Source: Oceanobacillus manasiensis | GTDB lineage: Bacteria > Bacillota > Bacilli > Bacillales > Amphibacillaceae | DNA length: 64,000 bases | Direction: 5' to 3' | Assembly (NCBI RefSeq): GCF_000724085.1 | Contig: NZ_CCDL010000004.1 | Span: forward strand, 62,001-126,000 | In this document: positions 42,679-52,151 of the stretch, in pieces | How positions within the stretch are numbered: position 1 is the first letter of the stretch | Layout: each line of letters starts with the position of its first letter | Made by a program: the position numbers and the translations under genes | Notes under the pieces: generated by a model | What the model saw: the letters and a program-made list of their open reading frames with translations, nothing else | Databases searched by the model: none | What the model was told of the DNA's origin: nothing

Positions 42679-44115
42679 CTATTTAACAAAAAGCTCCATA
42701 AATTCATTCACGTTCATGTCTGAAAGTGTTTCGTAATTGTAGCTGACGGCTTCAATTTGCGCCAACTGTTTCCTAGAATATTGTGTAGCTAGGTTTGCTG
42801 CATATTTTTCTAATACTTTCGGTATCGCTTCATCCCGACGGAAACGATGCCCGAGTGGATATTCACAAGCCACACTTTCTGTCGATGTTCCATCTGTAAA
42901 GTGAACCTGTACAGCATTCGCAATCGACCTTTTGTCAGCATCTAGATAGTCTTTGGTATATGCTTTGTTTTCTGTCACGACCATCTTATCTCTTAACTTA
43001 TCAACGAGTGGATTAGCAGCAGCTTCATCTTCATAATCCTCTGCCACAATGTTCCCATTTAAAAGTCCGATTGCTGTAATGTATTGCAAACAATGATCGC
43101 GATCGGCAGGGTTATGCAATGGTCCTTTTTTATCGATAATACGAATTGCTGATTCATGGGTAGAGATGGTAATTTGATCGATTTCGTCCCAGCGACCCTT
43201 CACTTCTGGGTAAAGCTGTACAGCCGCTTCTGCAGCTGTCTGTGCATGGAACTCTGCAGGATAGGAAACTTTAAATAAAACATTTTCCATAACATAGCTA
43301 TCAAGAGGCTGATTTATTTTTAGTTCCTGTTTATTAAATAGTACATCCTGGAATCCCCAGCCTGGTGCACTAAGTGCTGTTTGATAGCCCATTTCACCTT
43401 TCAATGCCATCATGGCAAGGCGTACTCCACGGCTTGTCGCATCACCTGCAGCCCAGGATTTACGCGAGCCTGTATTTGGTGCATGGCGATACGTCCGCAA
43501 GCTTGAATTATCCAACCAAGCATTTGATAATGCATTTACAATTTCATCACGGCCTCCACCAAGCATTTTTGTAACAACTGCTGTGGTAGCAATTTTTACA
43601 TACAGTACATGGTCTAATCCAACGCGATTCAAGCTGTTTTCCAGGGCAAGTACACCTTGAATCTCATGTGCTTTAATCATCATTTCTAGAACATCTTGAA
43701 CTTTTAATGGCGCTTGGCCTTTTGCCAGTCTTTCCTGACTAACATAATCCGCTACTGCCAATATACCACCAAGGTTATCTGATGGATGGCCCCATTCAGC
43801 TGCCAGCCAAGTATCGTTATAATCAAGCCAGCGAATGATTGCGCCAATATTAAAGGCTCCTTGAACTGGATCTAACACATGAGATGTGCCAGGTACTCGT
43901 ACACCCTTAGGCACGATAGTACCCGGAACTATTGGTCCAAGTAACTTCGTACATTCAGGATAATTTAACGCAAGAATTCCACATCCCAATGTATCCAATA
44001 GCACATAATGTGCCGTGTTGTATGCCTCAGTACTCGTAATATCTTTATTCAACACATAATCCGCAATTTCCTCTAGTAATACGTCTGTTTTGTTCTGTTC
44101 ATTCGTTGTTTGCAA
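42679..44115 (-). CDS. mmgE: 2-methylcitrate dehydratase
   Basis: MmgE/PrpD family, cofactor-free dehydratase that turns 2-methylcitrate into 2-methylaconitate. The 478-aa length and motifs [38 protein letters not shown] and [24 protein letters not shown] match the family throughout. Lies between mmgD and mmgF on one transcript. No aconitase-like acnD/prpF is present nearby; the next isomerisation must use the housekeeping aconitase, as in Bacillus. Confidence 0.96.
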   Translation of the reverse strand: MQTTNEQNKTDVLLEEIADYVLNKDITSTEAYNTAHYVLLDTLGCGILALNYPECTKLLGPIVPGTIVPKGVRVPGTSHVLDPVQGAFNIGAIIRWLDYNDTWLAAEWGHPSDNLGGILAVADYVSQERLAKGQAPLKVQDVLEMMIKAHEIQGVLALENSLNRVGLDHVLYVKIATTAVVTKMLGGGRDEIVNALSNAWLDNSSLRTYRHAPNTGSRKSWAAGDATSRGVRLAMMALKGEMGYQTALSAPGWGFQDVLFNKQELKINQPLDSYVMENVLFKVSYPAEFHAQTAAEAAVQLYPEVKGRWDEIDQITISTHESAIRIIDKKGPLHNPADRDHCLQYITAIGLLNGNIVAEDYEDEAAANPLVDKLRDKMVVTENKAYTKDYLDADKRSIANAVQVHFTDGTSTESVACEYPLGHRFRRDEAIPKVLEKYAANLATQYSRKQLAQIEAVSYNYETLSDMNVNEFMELFVK

Positions 44116-44139
44116 AAGACTTCTCCCCTTTTTCTTCGA

Positions 44140-45246
44140 TTAATAGCTATTTCCAACATAATTCACACGCGGACGGAACAAACGGTTATGTTGATGTTGT
44201 TCAATCACGTGGGCAGATAAACCAGCTGTTCTGGCACTAAAGAATATTGGTGTGTACAAGCCAATTGGGATTCCAAGCATCCAGTAAACAGGTGCTGCAT
44301 AGTAATCTAGGTTCGGATAAAGTCCTTTTTCCTCACGCATTACTTTTTCCCCAGCCTCACACATTTCCAGTAATGTATGGTCGCCTTTTTTATCACATAA
44401 CTCTTTTAAGGACTGTTTCATGACGAGTGCCCTTGGATCCATTTTCTTCATGTATACACGATGTCCAAAGCCCATTATTTTTTCTTTTTGACTAAGCTTC
44501 TTCATAAGTAATTCTTCAAAAGCTTCTGCCGACTTTACTTCGTTCAACATGTACATGACTGCTTCATTTGCACCACCATGTAGGTTTCCTTTCAAGGAAG
44601 CAACACCTCCAGTTAGGGCACCATACAGGTCAGCGTTTGTAGACGCAATAACTCTTGCCGTAAATGTTGAATTCGGCATCTCATGTTCACTATATAGAAG
44701 AAGGGAGCGGTCAAATATTTCCGTTTGCCATGGCTGCGGCTTCTCCCCTGTTATCATGTAAAGGAAATTGGCACTATAGGACAAATCCTGATCTGGCTGC
44801 ACTGCCTTTTGACCATTGATTAACCTGTAACTGTTTACGGTAATGGCAGGTAATTTTCCCAGTAGGCGGTATGCTCTTTCTTTATTTGCTTCCACCGAAC
44901 GGTTCTCTATATCGCCATCATAACCTGAAAGCGCTGACAAACCTGTCCGCAAAGCATCCATTGGATGGGTGTTTTCTGGTAAGAGATCAAGCACTTTCAA
45001 TACATTTTGCGGAATATCGTAATGGGTCATAAGTTTTTCTTTTAGGTCGCTTCTCACTGATTCATCTGGCAAGCTTCCTTCTAAAAGGAGATACACCATA
45101 TCGAGGTAATCATTTTTTTGCGAAAGGTCAATGAGTTCATGTCCTCTTATAATAATTTTTTCCTGTTCCGTGTCTAAAAAAGAAATCTCTGTTTCTGCAG
45201 CAACCACCCCTGCAAGACCAGGAACATACTTTTCTTTCGTATCCAT
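44140..45246 (-). CDS. mmgD: 2-methylcitrate synthase (citrate synthase family)
   Basis: Condenses propionyl-CoA (or acetyl-CoA) with oxaloacetate. The 368-aa protein has the citrate synthase signature GFGHRVYMKKMDPRA, the catalytic His in GNLHGGANEAVM and the Asp in PNLDYYAAPVY. First gene of the mmgDEF-type operon; role as methylcitrate synthase is inferred from the operon. It follows AGGAGG and a 159-bp divergent promoter region shared with the LysR gene. Confidence 0.93.
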   Translation of the reverse strand: MDTKEKYVPGLAGVVAAETEISFLDTEQEKIIIRGHELIDLSQKNDYLDMVYLLLEGSLPDESVRSDLKEKLMTHYDIPQNVLKVLDLLPENTHPMDALRTGLSALSGYDGDIENRSVEANKERAYRLLGKLPAITVNSYRLINGQKAVQPDQDLSYSANFLYMITGEKPQPWQTEIFDRSLLLYSEHEMPNSTFTARVIASTNADLYGALTGGVASLKGNLHGGANEAVMYMLNEVKSAEAFEELLMKKLSQKEKIMGFGHRVYMKKMDPRALVMKQSLKELCDKKGDHTLLEMCEAGEKVMREEKGLYPNLDYYAAPVYWMLGIPIGLYTPIFFSARTAGLSAHVIEQHQHNRLFRPRVNYVGNSY

Positions 45247-45312
45247 ATTTTTAACCTCCTAATTTAGTGTGCAGTTTCCGTTGAATTTTCATAAACTTCG
45301 CTATCTTAATAT

Positions 45313-45329
45313 AATTTTATTATAAAATT
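45313..45329. promoter_or_regulatory. AT-rich inverted repeat in the mmgD-lysR region
   Basis: AATTTTAT-T-ATAAAATT is a perfect 8-bp inverted repeat in the divergent region. It fits the T-N11-A type site bound by LysR regulators, but AT-rich palindromes occur by chance in such DNA, so the call is tentative. Confidence 0.4.
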
Positions 45330-45405
45330 GATTGAAAGATAAGAAAAATATATAATTTAAATAACTAGCCATAGAATTTTTCAATGGCACGTAGGAGGCG
45401 GCGTC

Positions 45406-46275
45406 ATGAAATTTCAGGATTGGGAAATGCTCGCGACCTTGTATGAGACAGAAAACATTACGCAGGCAGCAGAACGACTATTTCTCTCCCAGCCGACTTT
45501 AACATCCAGGCTTAAAAATATGGAGAACTATTATGGCGTTCAACTAATGAACCGAAAACAACGGGGAATCACGTTTACCCCTGAAGGTGAGCAACTGGCA
45601 CAACATGCCGTAAGAATGCTGTATGAGCAGCGTAAGATTGAGGAAAAATTACATAACATGAAGAATCAAGTTGCAGGGACACTACGAGTGGGTGTTTCGA
45701 ATTTCTTTGCACTAAATAAAATGCCTAAGCTCCTCCGCTTATTCAAACAAAGCTATCCAGATGTAGAATTCCAAGTTGTAACCGGTTGGAGCAGTGATAT
45801 GCATCGTCTAATCTCTAATCACGATGTACATATTAGTTTTATTAAGGGGAACTATGCTTGGAATGAACAAAAAGACCTTCTTTACGAGGAAGAGATCTGT
45901 ATTGCCTCACCGTGGAAATTTGAATTAGAAGATCTCCCGACAATGCCAAGAATTGATTATTATACAGATGAGAAAATGCGAACGATCGTGGAGCATTGGT
46001 GGTACAGTAACTTTAAGCAGCAACCAAATATTAATATCCATGTAAACCAGGTTGACACATGTAAAGAAATGATCGTAAACGGACTTGGCTATGCGATATT
46101 AGCTAATCTAGTTGTGCGCCCATATCCCGAACTTTTCATAAAACCAATAAATCTGCCTGATGGAAAGCCGATTACTCGGAAAACATGGATGTATTATCAT
46201 GAAGAGGCTCTTGACTTAAACATTGTAAAAGCCTTTGTTAATTTCATTCAAACCCTTGATATGAAGGCATTATAG
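45406..46275 (+). CDS. LysR-family regulator of the methylcitrate operon
   Basis: A 289-aa LysR-type regulator. The N-terminal helix-turn-helix is NITQAAERLFLSQPTLTSRLKNMENYYGVQL; the rest is the periplasmic-binding-like effector domain starting at GTLRVGVSNFFALN. It is divergent from mmgD, the normal arrangement for a regulator controlling the neighbouring operon, probably in response to methylcitrate or propionyl-CoA products (inference). AGGAGG precedes the ATG. Confidence 0.92.
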   Translation: MKFQDWEMLATLYETENITQAAERLFLSQPTLTSRLKNMENYYGVQLMNRKQRGITFTPEGEQLAQHAVRMLYEQRKIEEKLHNMKNQVAGTLRVGVSNFFALNKMPKLLRLFKQSYPDVEFQVVTGWSSDMHRLISNHDVHISFIKGNYAWNEQKDLLYEEEICIASPWKFELEDLPTMPRIDYYTDEKMRTIVEHWWYSNFKQQPNINIHVNQVDTCKEMIVNGLGYAILANLVVRPYPELFIKPINLPDGKPITRKTWMYYHEEALDLNIVKAFVNFIQTLDMKAL

Positions 46276-46382
46276 TGTACAAATTTTGTTGAGTTCATCA
46301 TCATGTTTAACTAGACCAAAACCCGGTTACAGTATAGTAGAAACATAAAAGATTCTGCTAAAACATTTTGGAGGTGGATAAG

Positions 46383-46559
46383 ATGGCTACAAACAAGTTT
46401 AAAACAGGAGAAAATGCACCTGAGAGCGGTAAGTACAAGGTTGATAGTCTAGTAAATGGCGGATCTAGCAGCGATGATACGACCATTGACATCGAACAAG
46501 GAGAACAATTCCCTCCTTCCCCTTCAGATAATGATGCAGCGTATTGGGTAAAAGCTTAA
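46383..46559 (+). CDS. YjzC-family protein
   Basis: A 58-aa protein similar to Bacillus YjzC: NKFKTGENAPESGKYKVDSLVNG, then an acidic IDIEQGEQFPPSPSDN and a Trp end. Small, soluble, function unknown. The start is ATG at 46383 right after GGAGGTGG. Upstream a GTTTAA (46305-46310) and GGTTAC (46325-46330) 14 bp apart resemble a sigma-B promoter, which would fit a stress role, but the -10 match is only partial. It has its own terminator. Confidence 0.85.
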   Translation: MATNKFKTGENAPESGKYKVDSLVNGGSSSDDTTIDIEQGEQFPPSPSDNDAAYWVKA

Positions 46560-46566
46560 AAATGAG

Positions 46567-46600
46567 CACCCTCCTGGTATTAAAACAGGAGGGTGTTTTC
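46567..46600 (+). terminator. Terminator of the YjzC-like gene
   Basis: Perfect 10-bp stem CACCCTCCTG/CAGGAGGGTG followed by TTTTCTG. Confidence 0.9.
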
Positions 46601-46727
46601 TGAGTTTATAAAAAAATTTAATGTATTCCGCGTATTTTATTTTGGAGCAACCTCTTTTATTTTATTTAAGTAAAAGAGGTATACTTACTATTGAAAGCAA
46701 TAAATAGAAAAAACGGAGGTAATTCGT

Positions 46728-47477
46728 ATGAATAAAGTAGCAATCGTAACAGGTGGCGGCAGCGGACTCGGACAAGCTACAGCTGTACGTCTCGCAAAAG
46801 AAGGAGTTAACATTGCCGTAGTCGATGTTAGTGAAAAAGGCGGAAATGAAACGGTAGAAAAGGTTCAGAATGCGGGGGCTGATGCCATTTTCATCAAGGC
46901 GGATGTCTCCAAAGCAGAAGAAGTAAAACAGTATGTCGATAAAACAGTAGAAAAATATGGGCAAATTGATTACTTCTTTAATAATGCAGGGATTTCTGGA
47001 AGTGGCGAGTATTTCTTAAATACAAAAATAGAAGAAATTGAACAAATTGTAGGTATCAATTTATTAGGTGCACTATACGGTGTTCGCTACGTAGCAGATG
47101 TGATGCTTAAAAACGGTGGTGGTGCCATCGTGAATACTGCTTCTAGTGCAGGTGTAATCGGCCAGGATTCTGTGGTAACATACTCTGCTACGAAGCATGG
47201 TATTGTTGGCTTAACTAAAAGTATGGTTGCAGAATATGCGAAAGACGGACTACGTTTAAATGCTATTGCACCAGGTCCAACAGAAACACCTATGGTTAAA
47301 GCTTTCTATGAAGCTAACCCGGAAATGAAAGAGAATGCAGAAAGCGGCATACCGCAAAAACGTTTAGGCACACCAGAGGAAGTAGCAGAACTTGTAACCT
47401 TCCTACTCACGTCTAAAGCAGAGTATATTAACGGTGAAGTAATCCGCATCGACGGTGGTTTTACAAACACTAAATAA
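46728..47477 (+). CDS. Short-chain dehydrogenase/reductase
   Basis: A 249-aa classical SDR. Cofactor loop VTGGGSGLGQATA, NNAG motif NAGISG, catalytic Ser in NTASSAGVIG and Tyr-x3-Lys in YSATKHG; the C-terminal INGEVIRIDGGFTNTK is typical. NAD-binding is suggested by Asp in VDVSEKG. Substrate unknown. AAACGGAGG precedes the ATG. Hairpin 47528-47584 may end it. Confidence 0.93.
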   Translation: MNKVAIVTGGGSGLGQATAVRLAKEGVNIAVVDVSEKGGNETVEKVQNAGADAIFIKADVSKAEEVKQYVDKTVEKYGQIDYFFNNAGISGSGEYFLNTKIEEIEQIVGINLLGALYGVRYVADVMLKNGGGAIVNTASSAGVIGQDSVVTYSATKHGIVGLTKSMVAEYAKDGLRLNAIAPGPTETPMVKAFYEANPEMKENAESGIPQKRLGTPEEVAELVTFLLTSKAEYINGEVIRIDGGFTNTK

Positions 47478-47494
47478 GTTTCATTAAAAAACGT

Positions 47495-47810
47495 GAGGCT
47501 GGGTCAAAAGTACTTTAGCTAAATGAAAACCCGAACTATTATGTTAATCCTTGGATAAAGGATTGCTAAGTTCGGGTTATTTTAAATTAAGCGTAGGCAG
47601 AAAACGGAGACTCCAACGGGAACAGCACGAGTCCGAAGACCCCCACAAGAAGGAACAAAGGCTAAGAACGCCACGTCCTGTGGCAACGCCTTTGTGACCA
47701 ACATCCTGTTGGCCCGAGGCCGTGCCCGTGGAAAGCGAAGTGTTCTGCTGAAGCGATGCTAAAAAGTATTATTCGTATTTAGCGTTGATAATTTGATTAT
47801 GTCCCAGCTA
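47495..47810. repeat. Dispersed Bacillaceae repeat element
   Basis: About 315 bp without a gene, bounded by imperfect inverted ends GAGGCTGGGTCAAAAG and ATGTCCCAGC. It contains the stretch GACTCCAACGGGAACAGCAC, CGAGTCCGAAGACCCC, further internal stems GCCAC-GTCCT-GTGGC and CCAAC-ATCCT-GTTGG, and GTGCCCGTGGAAAGCGAAG, all features of a repeat that I know as scattered in Bacillaceae genomes. It is markedly richer in GC than the flanks. Only one copy lies in this window. Explains most of the gap 47478-47930. Confidence 0.75.
47528..47584 (+). terminator. Terminator-like hairpin within the repeat
   Basis: AACCCGAACT pairs with AGTTCGGGTT, with an inner AATCC/GGATT pair, followed by ATTTTAAATT. 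It may serve as terminator for the SDR gene. Confidence 0.65.
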
Positions 47811-47930
47811 TTAGATATTGAAATATAAATCAAAATTCCTCTTTTCTCTTTTCATCAGGCTTCCCCAAAGCCAAGAAACCAAATCAATTTTAACAAAAAT
47901 TGGCTAACTTGCCACTGGAATGTAGTTTAA

Positions 47931-50498
47931 TTAATCCTTAACTCTTAATAAACGTAGAGCGTTTAATATGACAATGATAGCAGCTCCTGTATCACTCAAT
48001 ACGGCTAGCCAAAGTGTGAGCCATCCGGGAAAGATAAGCACAAATGCAATAAACTTCACAATCAAAGAAAACCAGATATTTTGTTTAATAATGGCTAATG
48101 CTTTTCTACTTAGCTTAATGGTATGTGGCAGTTTTTCTAGATTATCTGCCATTAACACGATATCCGCTGTTTCCATCGCAGTATCGGTCCCTGCACCACC
48201 CATAGCAATACCTAAGTCAGATGTTGCAAGTGCTGGAGCATCATTAATTCCGTCACCAACCATGGCAACCTTATAGCCTTCATTTTGCAGCTGTTTAATT
48301 GCTTTAACTTTATCTTCCGGTAATAGTTCAGCAAAATAACGATTTACATTTGCTTCTTTTGAGATCATTTTGGCAGTGCCTTCATTATCCCCTGTTAACA
48401 TGACTACTTGGTTTATCCCGACTTGCTTCAAGCCATCTAATGCCTTAACAGTCGTTGGTCGAATGGTATCCGAAACAGCAATAATACCGAGAATTTCTGT
48501 CTGCGTACCTATAATCACAACTGTTTTTCCCTGACTCTGTATTTCGTTTAGTTCATGTTTAATTGCACCCAGTGGGATATTCATTTCTTCGAATAATTTT
48601 AGATTACCAGCAAAATAAATCTCTCCATTAATAGTTGCTTGGACGCCTTTACCAGCAATACTTTTATATAATTTTCCAGCTTTCGGTTGAAACCCTTTGT
48701 CTTTCGCATACCCAACTATTGTTTTCGCGATTGGATGTGTGGAGTACTCCTCTAATGTCAAAACGACAGAAAGTAACTCGTCTTCTGACATGGTTAATGG
48801 CTTAATCTCAGAAACTTTGGGTTTACCCTCTGTTAACGTACCCGTTTTATCAAACGCAATCGTTTCAATAGCGCCAGCACTTTCTAAGAATGTCCCACCT
48901 TTAATAAGCACCCCATTTTTCGCTGCATTTCCGATTGCGGATACAATAGCCACAGGTGTGGAGATAACTAATGCACAAGGGCAAGCAACAACTAATAATG
49001 CAAGTCCTTTGTACGTCCATTCACCCCATGTTCCCAATCCAAGAAGAGGAGGAATAACGATCACAGCTAGTGCAAGCAGAAACACAATAGGGGTGTATAT
49101 ACTAGCAAACTTATCTATAAATGCTTGCGTTGGTGCTTTCTGCTCCTGTGCTTCTTCTACTAAATGAATGATTTTTGAAATAGTCGTATCTTCAACTAAT
49201 TTCGTAACTTTTACTTCAAGAGAGCCACTTTCATTAATTGTACCTGCATAGACAGTATCACCATTCACCTTATCAACTGGAATAGATTCTCCTGTGATCG
49301 GTGCCTGGTTGACACTGGTTTCACCTTGGATAATTTCTCCGTCGAGTGGAATTCTATCTCCAGGCTTGATGACAATGACATCTCCAACTCTAACCTCATC
49401 TACCGGCTTTTTGACTAATTCTGACCCGGCCTTAATCCAAGCTTCTGACGGCGCTAAGTCCATTAAATTACGAATGGATTTCCTCGTCTGTTCAATAGAC
49501 CTATTTTGCAGAGCAGTACCAACTGCAAACAACCACACTACCGTTGCACCTTCAAACCATTCACCTATAATTGCGGCTCCAATTGCAGCAGCTGACATCA
49601 AAACGTTCATGTCTAATGAACCACTTTTTATAGCAAAATAAGCGCTCTTCACTGGTTTAGCGCCACTTATCACAATTGCGACAGCATAAAGAACCGTAGA
49701 TATAATTGGCGCAAGCCCACTAAAAGAACCAATAAAGCCAATTGCTATTAATAAACCAGAAAGAGTAGTTACACTGCCATACGTGCGCTTCTTTTTTGTT
49801 GTTTCCACAGGTTGGCCTTTGTTTGAAAGCAATGTAGCACGGTAACCAAGTTTTGACACTTCTGAAACAATTTCATCAACCGAATTATCATGTTCGAGTT
49901 TCATTTTACCAGTGGCAAAATGGACATTTACACTTTTAACAGAAGGATGATGATTGAAGTGGTTTTCAATACTTTTTGCACAACTTCCACAATCCATGCC
50001 TTCTACATCATATGTTTTAATCTGTTTATTTTGATTCACAGGAGCTATCTTAAAGCCTAGCTTTTCAACCGTATTTTCTATTTGGTCGAGTGATTCATTC
50101 CCACTTGCTACTACTTTTAATTTGGCAGTATTATAATTTACCTTAGCCTCTTGAATGTTATCTAGACTACGCACCCCTTTTTCAATGGTTAAAGCACATG
50201 AAGGACAATCCATTCCTTGTACTCTGTATTCCATTTCCTCACCTGTGAAAGTCGATACAGGATTTGCTTGTGGTGGAGTATCGCAGTTAGCACAACAACT
50301 TGATTCCTCTTTTGATATATGAGATTCTGGTTCATCCTTTTCATTACTACAGCAAGAGGTTGTTTCCTCATTGTTAGTGGAGCTCTGATTACAGCACCCG
50401 TTTGCTTCTATGGCTGCAGCTTTAGGTTGACTGTCACAGCAACCTTGTTTACTTTGAACACCTTCACTACCAGTTGACCCACAGCATTTATCTGCCAT
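47931..50498 (-). CDS. cadA: CadA-type heavy metal P1B ATPase with Cys-Cys-rich tail
   Basis: Membrane pump exporting Cd2+, Zn2+ or Pb2+. Order: a Cys-rich N-terminal extension with CC pairs at about residues 5, 20, 35, 49 and 68, two HMA domains (GMDCPSCA near 96-102, GMDCGSCA near 168-174), transmembrane part with the ion-site VVACPCALVISTP, phosphorylation DKTGTLTEGKP, and hinge GDGINDAPAL. At 855 aa it is longer than ordinary CadA (about 700-730) because of the second HMA domain and the tail. Operon with the ArsR-type gene 14 bp upstream. Confidence 0.93.
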   Translation of the reverse strand: MADKCCGSTGSEGVQSKQGCCDSQPKAAAIEANGCCNQSSTNNEETTSCCSNEKDEPESHISKEESSCCANCDTPPQANPVSTFTGEEMEYRVQGMDCPSCALTIEKGVRSLDNIQEAKVNYNTAKLKVVASGNESLDQIENTVEKLGFKIAPVNQNKQIKTYDVEGMDCGSCAKSIENHFNHHPSVKSVNVHFATGKMKLEHDNSVDEIVSEVSKLGYRATLLSNKGQPVETTKKKRTYGSVTTLSGLLIAIGFIGSFSGLAPIISTVLYAVAIVISGAKPVKSAYFAIKSGSLDMNVLMSAAAIGAAIIGEWFEGATVVWLFAVGTALQNRSIEQTRKSIRNLMDLAPSEAWIKAGSELVKKPVDEVRVGDVIVIKPGDRIPLDGEIIQGETSVNQAPITGESIPVDKVNGDTVYAGTINESGSLEVKVTKLVEDTTISKIIHLVEEAQEQKAPTQAFIDKFASIYTPIVFLLALAVIVIPPLLGLGTWGEWTYKGLALLVVACPCALVISTPVAIVSAIGNAAKNGVLIKGGTFLESAGAIETIAFDKTGTLTEGKPKVSEIKPLTMSEDELLSVVLTLEEYSTHPIAKTIVGYAKDKGFQPKAGKLYKSIAGKGVQATINGEIYFAGNLKLFEEMNIPLGAIKHELNEIQSQGKTVVIIGTQTEILGIIAVSDTIRPTTVKALDGLKQVGINQVVMLTGDNEGTAKMISKEANVNRYFAELLPEDKVKAIKQLQNEGYKVAMVGDGINDAPALATSDLGIAMGGAGTDTAMETADIVLMADNLEKLPHTIKLSRKALAIIKQNIWFSLIVKFIAFVLIFPGWLTLWLAVLSDTGAAIIVILNALRLLRVKD

Positions 50499-50512
50499 TT
50501 ATTTTCAACTCC

Positions 50513-50833
50513 TTATTCTACATGACTGTCACAGCAAGCAACATCCTTCTCTACATCTTCTAAAACTACATCAACCATTGTTAATAAATCACGTACTAAT
50601 TGATTCCGGACACGATAATAAACATATTTTCCATCTTGTCTACCGACCACAAGTCCACAGCCTTTTAGACAAGATAAATGTTGTGAAATATTTGATTGAT
50701 TACCATTAATGTCTTGAACAATTTGCGACACCGTTTTTTCATCTTCTTTTATGCTTTCAAGAATTTGGATCCTCGTTTTATTGGAAAGTCCGTGTAAAAA
50801 CTTCATTTTTGTGTCTATATCCACTTGCCTCAT
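50513..50833 (-). CDS. ArsR/SmtB-family metal sensor, CmtR-like
   Basis: A 106-aa winged-helix repressor. NISQHLSCLKGCGLVVGRQDGKYVYYR places Cys55 and Cys59 in the recognition-helix region exactly as the C-L-x-x-C of CmtR, a Cd/Pb sensor, and ACC at 99-101 near the C terminus can supply the third ligand. So Cd(II) or Pb(II) sensing is more likely than arsenite. First gene of the cad operon; inverted repeats just upstream are probable operators. Confidence 0.92.
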   Translation of the reverse strand: MRQVDIDTKMKFLHGLSNKTRIQILESIKEDEKTVSQIVQDINGNQSNISQHLSCLKGCGLVVGRQDGKYVYYRVRNQLVRDLLTMVDVVLEDVEKDVACCDSHVE

Positions 50834-50852
50834 TTCTCTTCCCCCTCAACAT

Positions 50853-50904
50853 ATTAGTTTTCACTAATTTATGTAGTGTCATCATATTAGCAATAACTAA
50901 TATG
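50853..50904. promoter_or_regulatory. Paired operators of the cad operon
   Basis: Two inverted repeats lie 20-75 bp upstream of the sensor gene: CATATTAG-CAATAA-CTAATATG (50883-50904, 8-bp perfect arms) and ATTAGT-TTTC-ACTAAT (50853-50868). Both contain the ATTAG half-site, consistent with two dimers of the ArsR-type repressor. Confidence 0.75.
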
Positions 50905-50970
50905 TATGTCAACAAATGTTAAGCGAAGATTAAACTGTACATGGTGGTGCATTGTAAATCTTTTGGAAAA

Positions 50971-51000
50971 ATAAAAAACTACCCACCTAGGATAGCTTTT
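50971..51000 (-). terminator. Probable terminator after the adenylyltransferase gene
   Basis: Minus strand AAAAGCTATCC pairs imperfectly with GGGTAGTTTTTT, followed by ATTTTT. Confidence 0.55.
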
Positions 51001-51040
51001 CATAATGGTATTAACTATTTAACTCATATAAGACCTGCTC

Positions 51041-51921
51041 TTAAAAAACACCTGTGGCATCATGAGATAATTTTCTAACCTGTCTTAAATATGTAGTCAT
51101 ATTCTGATCATCCTCTAATGGGTAAGTGAATTGTAAATGTGCCGCAACCTCTTTAGCAAGGACTCTAAATAATTCGCATGTAACAAATATGGACTCCCAC
51201 ATATTTGTATAATCTGCATCAGAATATGTCCCTTTATACATTTTCCAATACGTATCAGGTAGAAAGTTTTTAAAATACTTTCCTAACTTTCCAACTGAAA
51301 CTTGAAAGTCTGTCTGTATACCTATCCACCAGCTAACCATGTTGTCTAGCGCATTTCTCATTGTTAACTCAAACATCTGTTTTGCATATGGAAGTTCATC
51401 ACGCCAAATACCTTTTGCAACATTTTGTGCGCACCACCAAAAATTGTTTGTGTAACTATCATAAGCAGCTTTAGATGGTTTCTGTACATGATAATCCACA
51501 TCTGACGGGGAAGGAATAGCTGGCAATATATCATCTTTATCTAGTAAAGGAACGGTAAGCTTATCCCGCTCATACTCTTCCAACATTCTTTCCTTCGTCT
51601 TTAGCTGAAGGTCAATCCGATTGCCGTCTGTAAAAAGCATTAAAAGCCCGTAAGCAGCGGTTGTTTCACTTTCTATGCCTCTTCCAAAGTTGTTTTTGTC
51701 GGGTTCTTGTATCATAAGTAAGTCACCAAATGTATCAAGCCAGGATTTATCCTTTAAAAATGACACAATCTCTGTAACAACATAGACAATATCATAATCT
51801 TGGAATATATCTTTTGGGACATTCGGATTTGTCCTTGAACCATTCATATATCCGCTCGAATACGTTCATCCTTTTTAGCTGTATGTAGTATTAGCTCCAT
51901 CATTTCTTGTTCCGTTCTCAT
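51041..51921 (-). pseudogene. Aminoglycoside 6-adenylyltransferase, frameshifted
   Basis: Would transfer AMP to the 6-position of streptomycin-type aminoglycosides. The start ATG at 51921 has GGAGGAG in front and encodes RTEQEMMELILHTAKKDERIRAD, the normal N terminus; then ATATGAATGG near 51845 introduces a stop. In the next frame NGSRTNPNVPKDIFQDYDIVYVV (nucleotidyl-transferase GSRxN and DYD metal-binding Asp) and the remaining 260 residues are intact. One extra base would restore AILNGSRTN. The split is a true one-base loss or a sequence error. Related to chromosomal aadK of B. subtilis. Confidence 0.85.
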
Positions 51922-51946
51922 GTTTCTCTCCTCCAGCTAATCTCTA

Positions 51947-52132
51947 TTATGTAATATCTAGAAACCTTCCCAGGACTACCCTAATAAGCCAGAAAGCTAG
52001 TCTAAAAGGTAAGATGATCAACTCTGGCACCCAAAAAAGTACGTCCATCAATGCATCCCACTTCGTATAGGCATTATGGTCCTTTCTTGCTCTTCTTGTT
52101 CTAGCTTTCTTCTTCTTCCACCATTCCTTCAA
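51947..52132 (-). CDS. Small Arg/Trp-rich membrane protein
   Basis: A 61-aa protein: very basic N terminus (KEWWKKKKARTRRARKD), then one or two hydrophobic stretches (ALMDVLFWVPELIILPFRLAFWLIRVVLG). Starts with ATG after GAGG. Could be a membrane-anchored small peptide; function unknown. It follows the next small gene by 20 bp on the same strand. Confidence 0.65.
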   Translation of the reverse strand: MKEWWKKKKARTRRARKDHNAYTKWDALMDVLFWVPELIILPFRLAFWLIRVVLGRFLDIT

Positions 52133-52151
52133 CCCTCATCACCTCTATACG

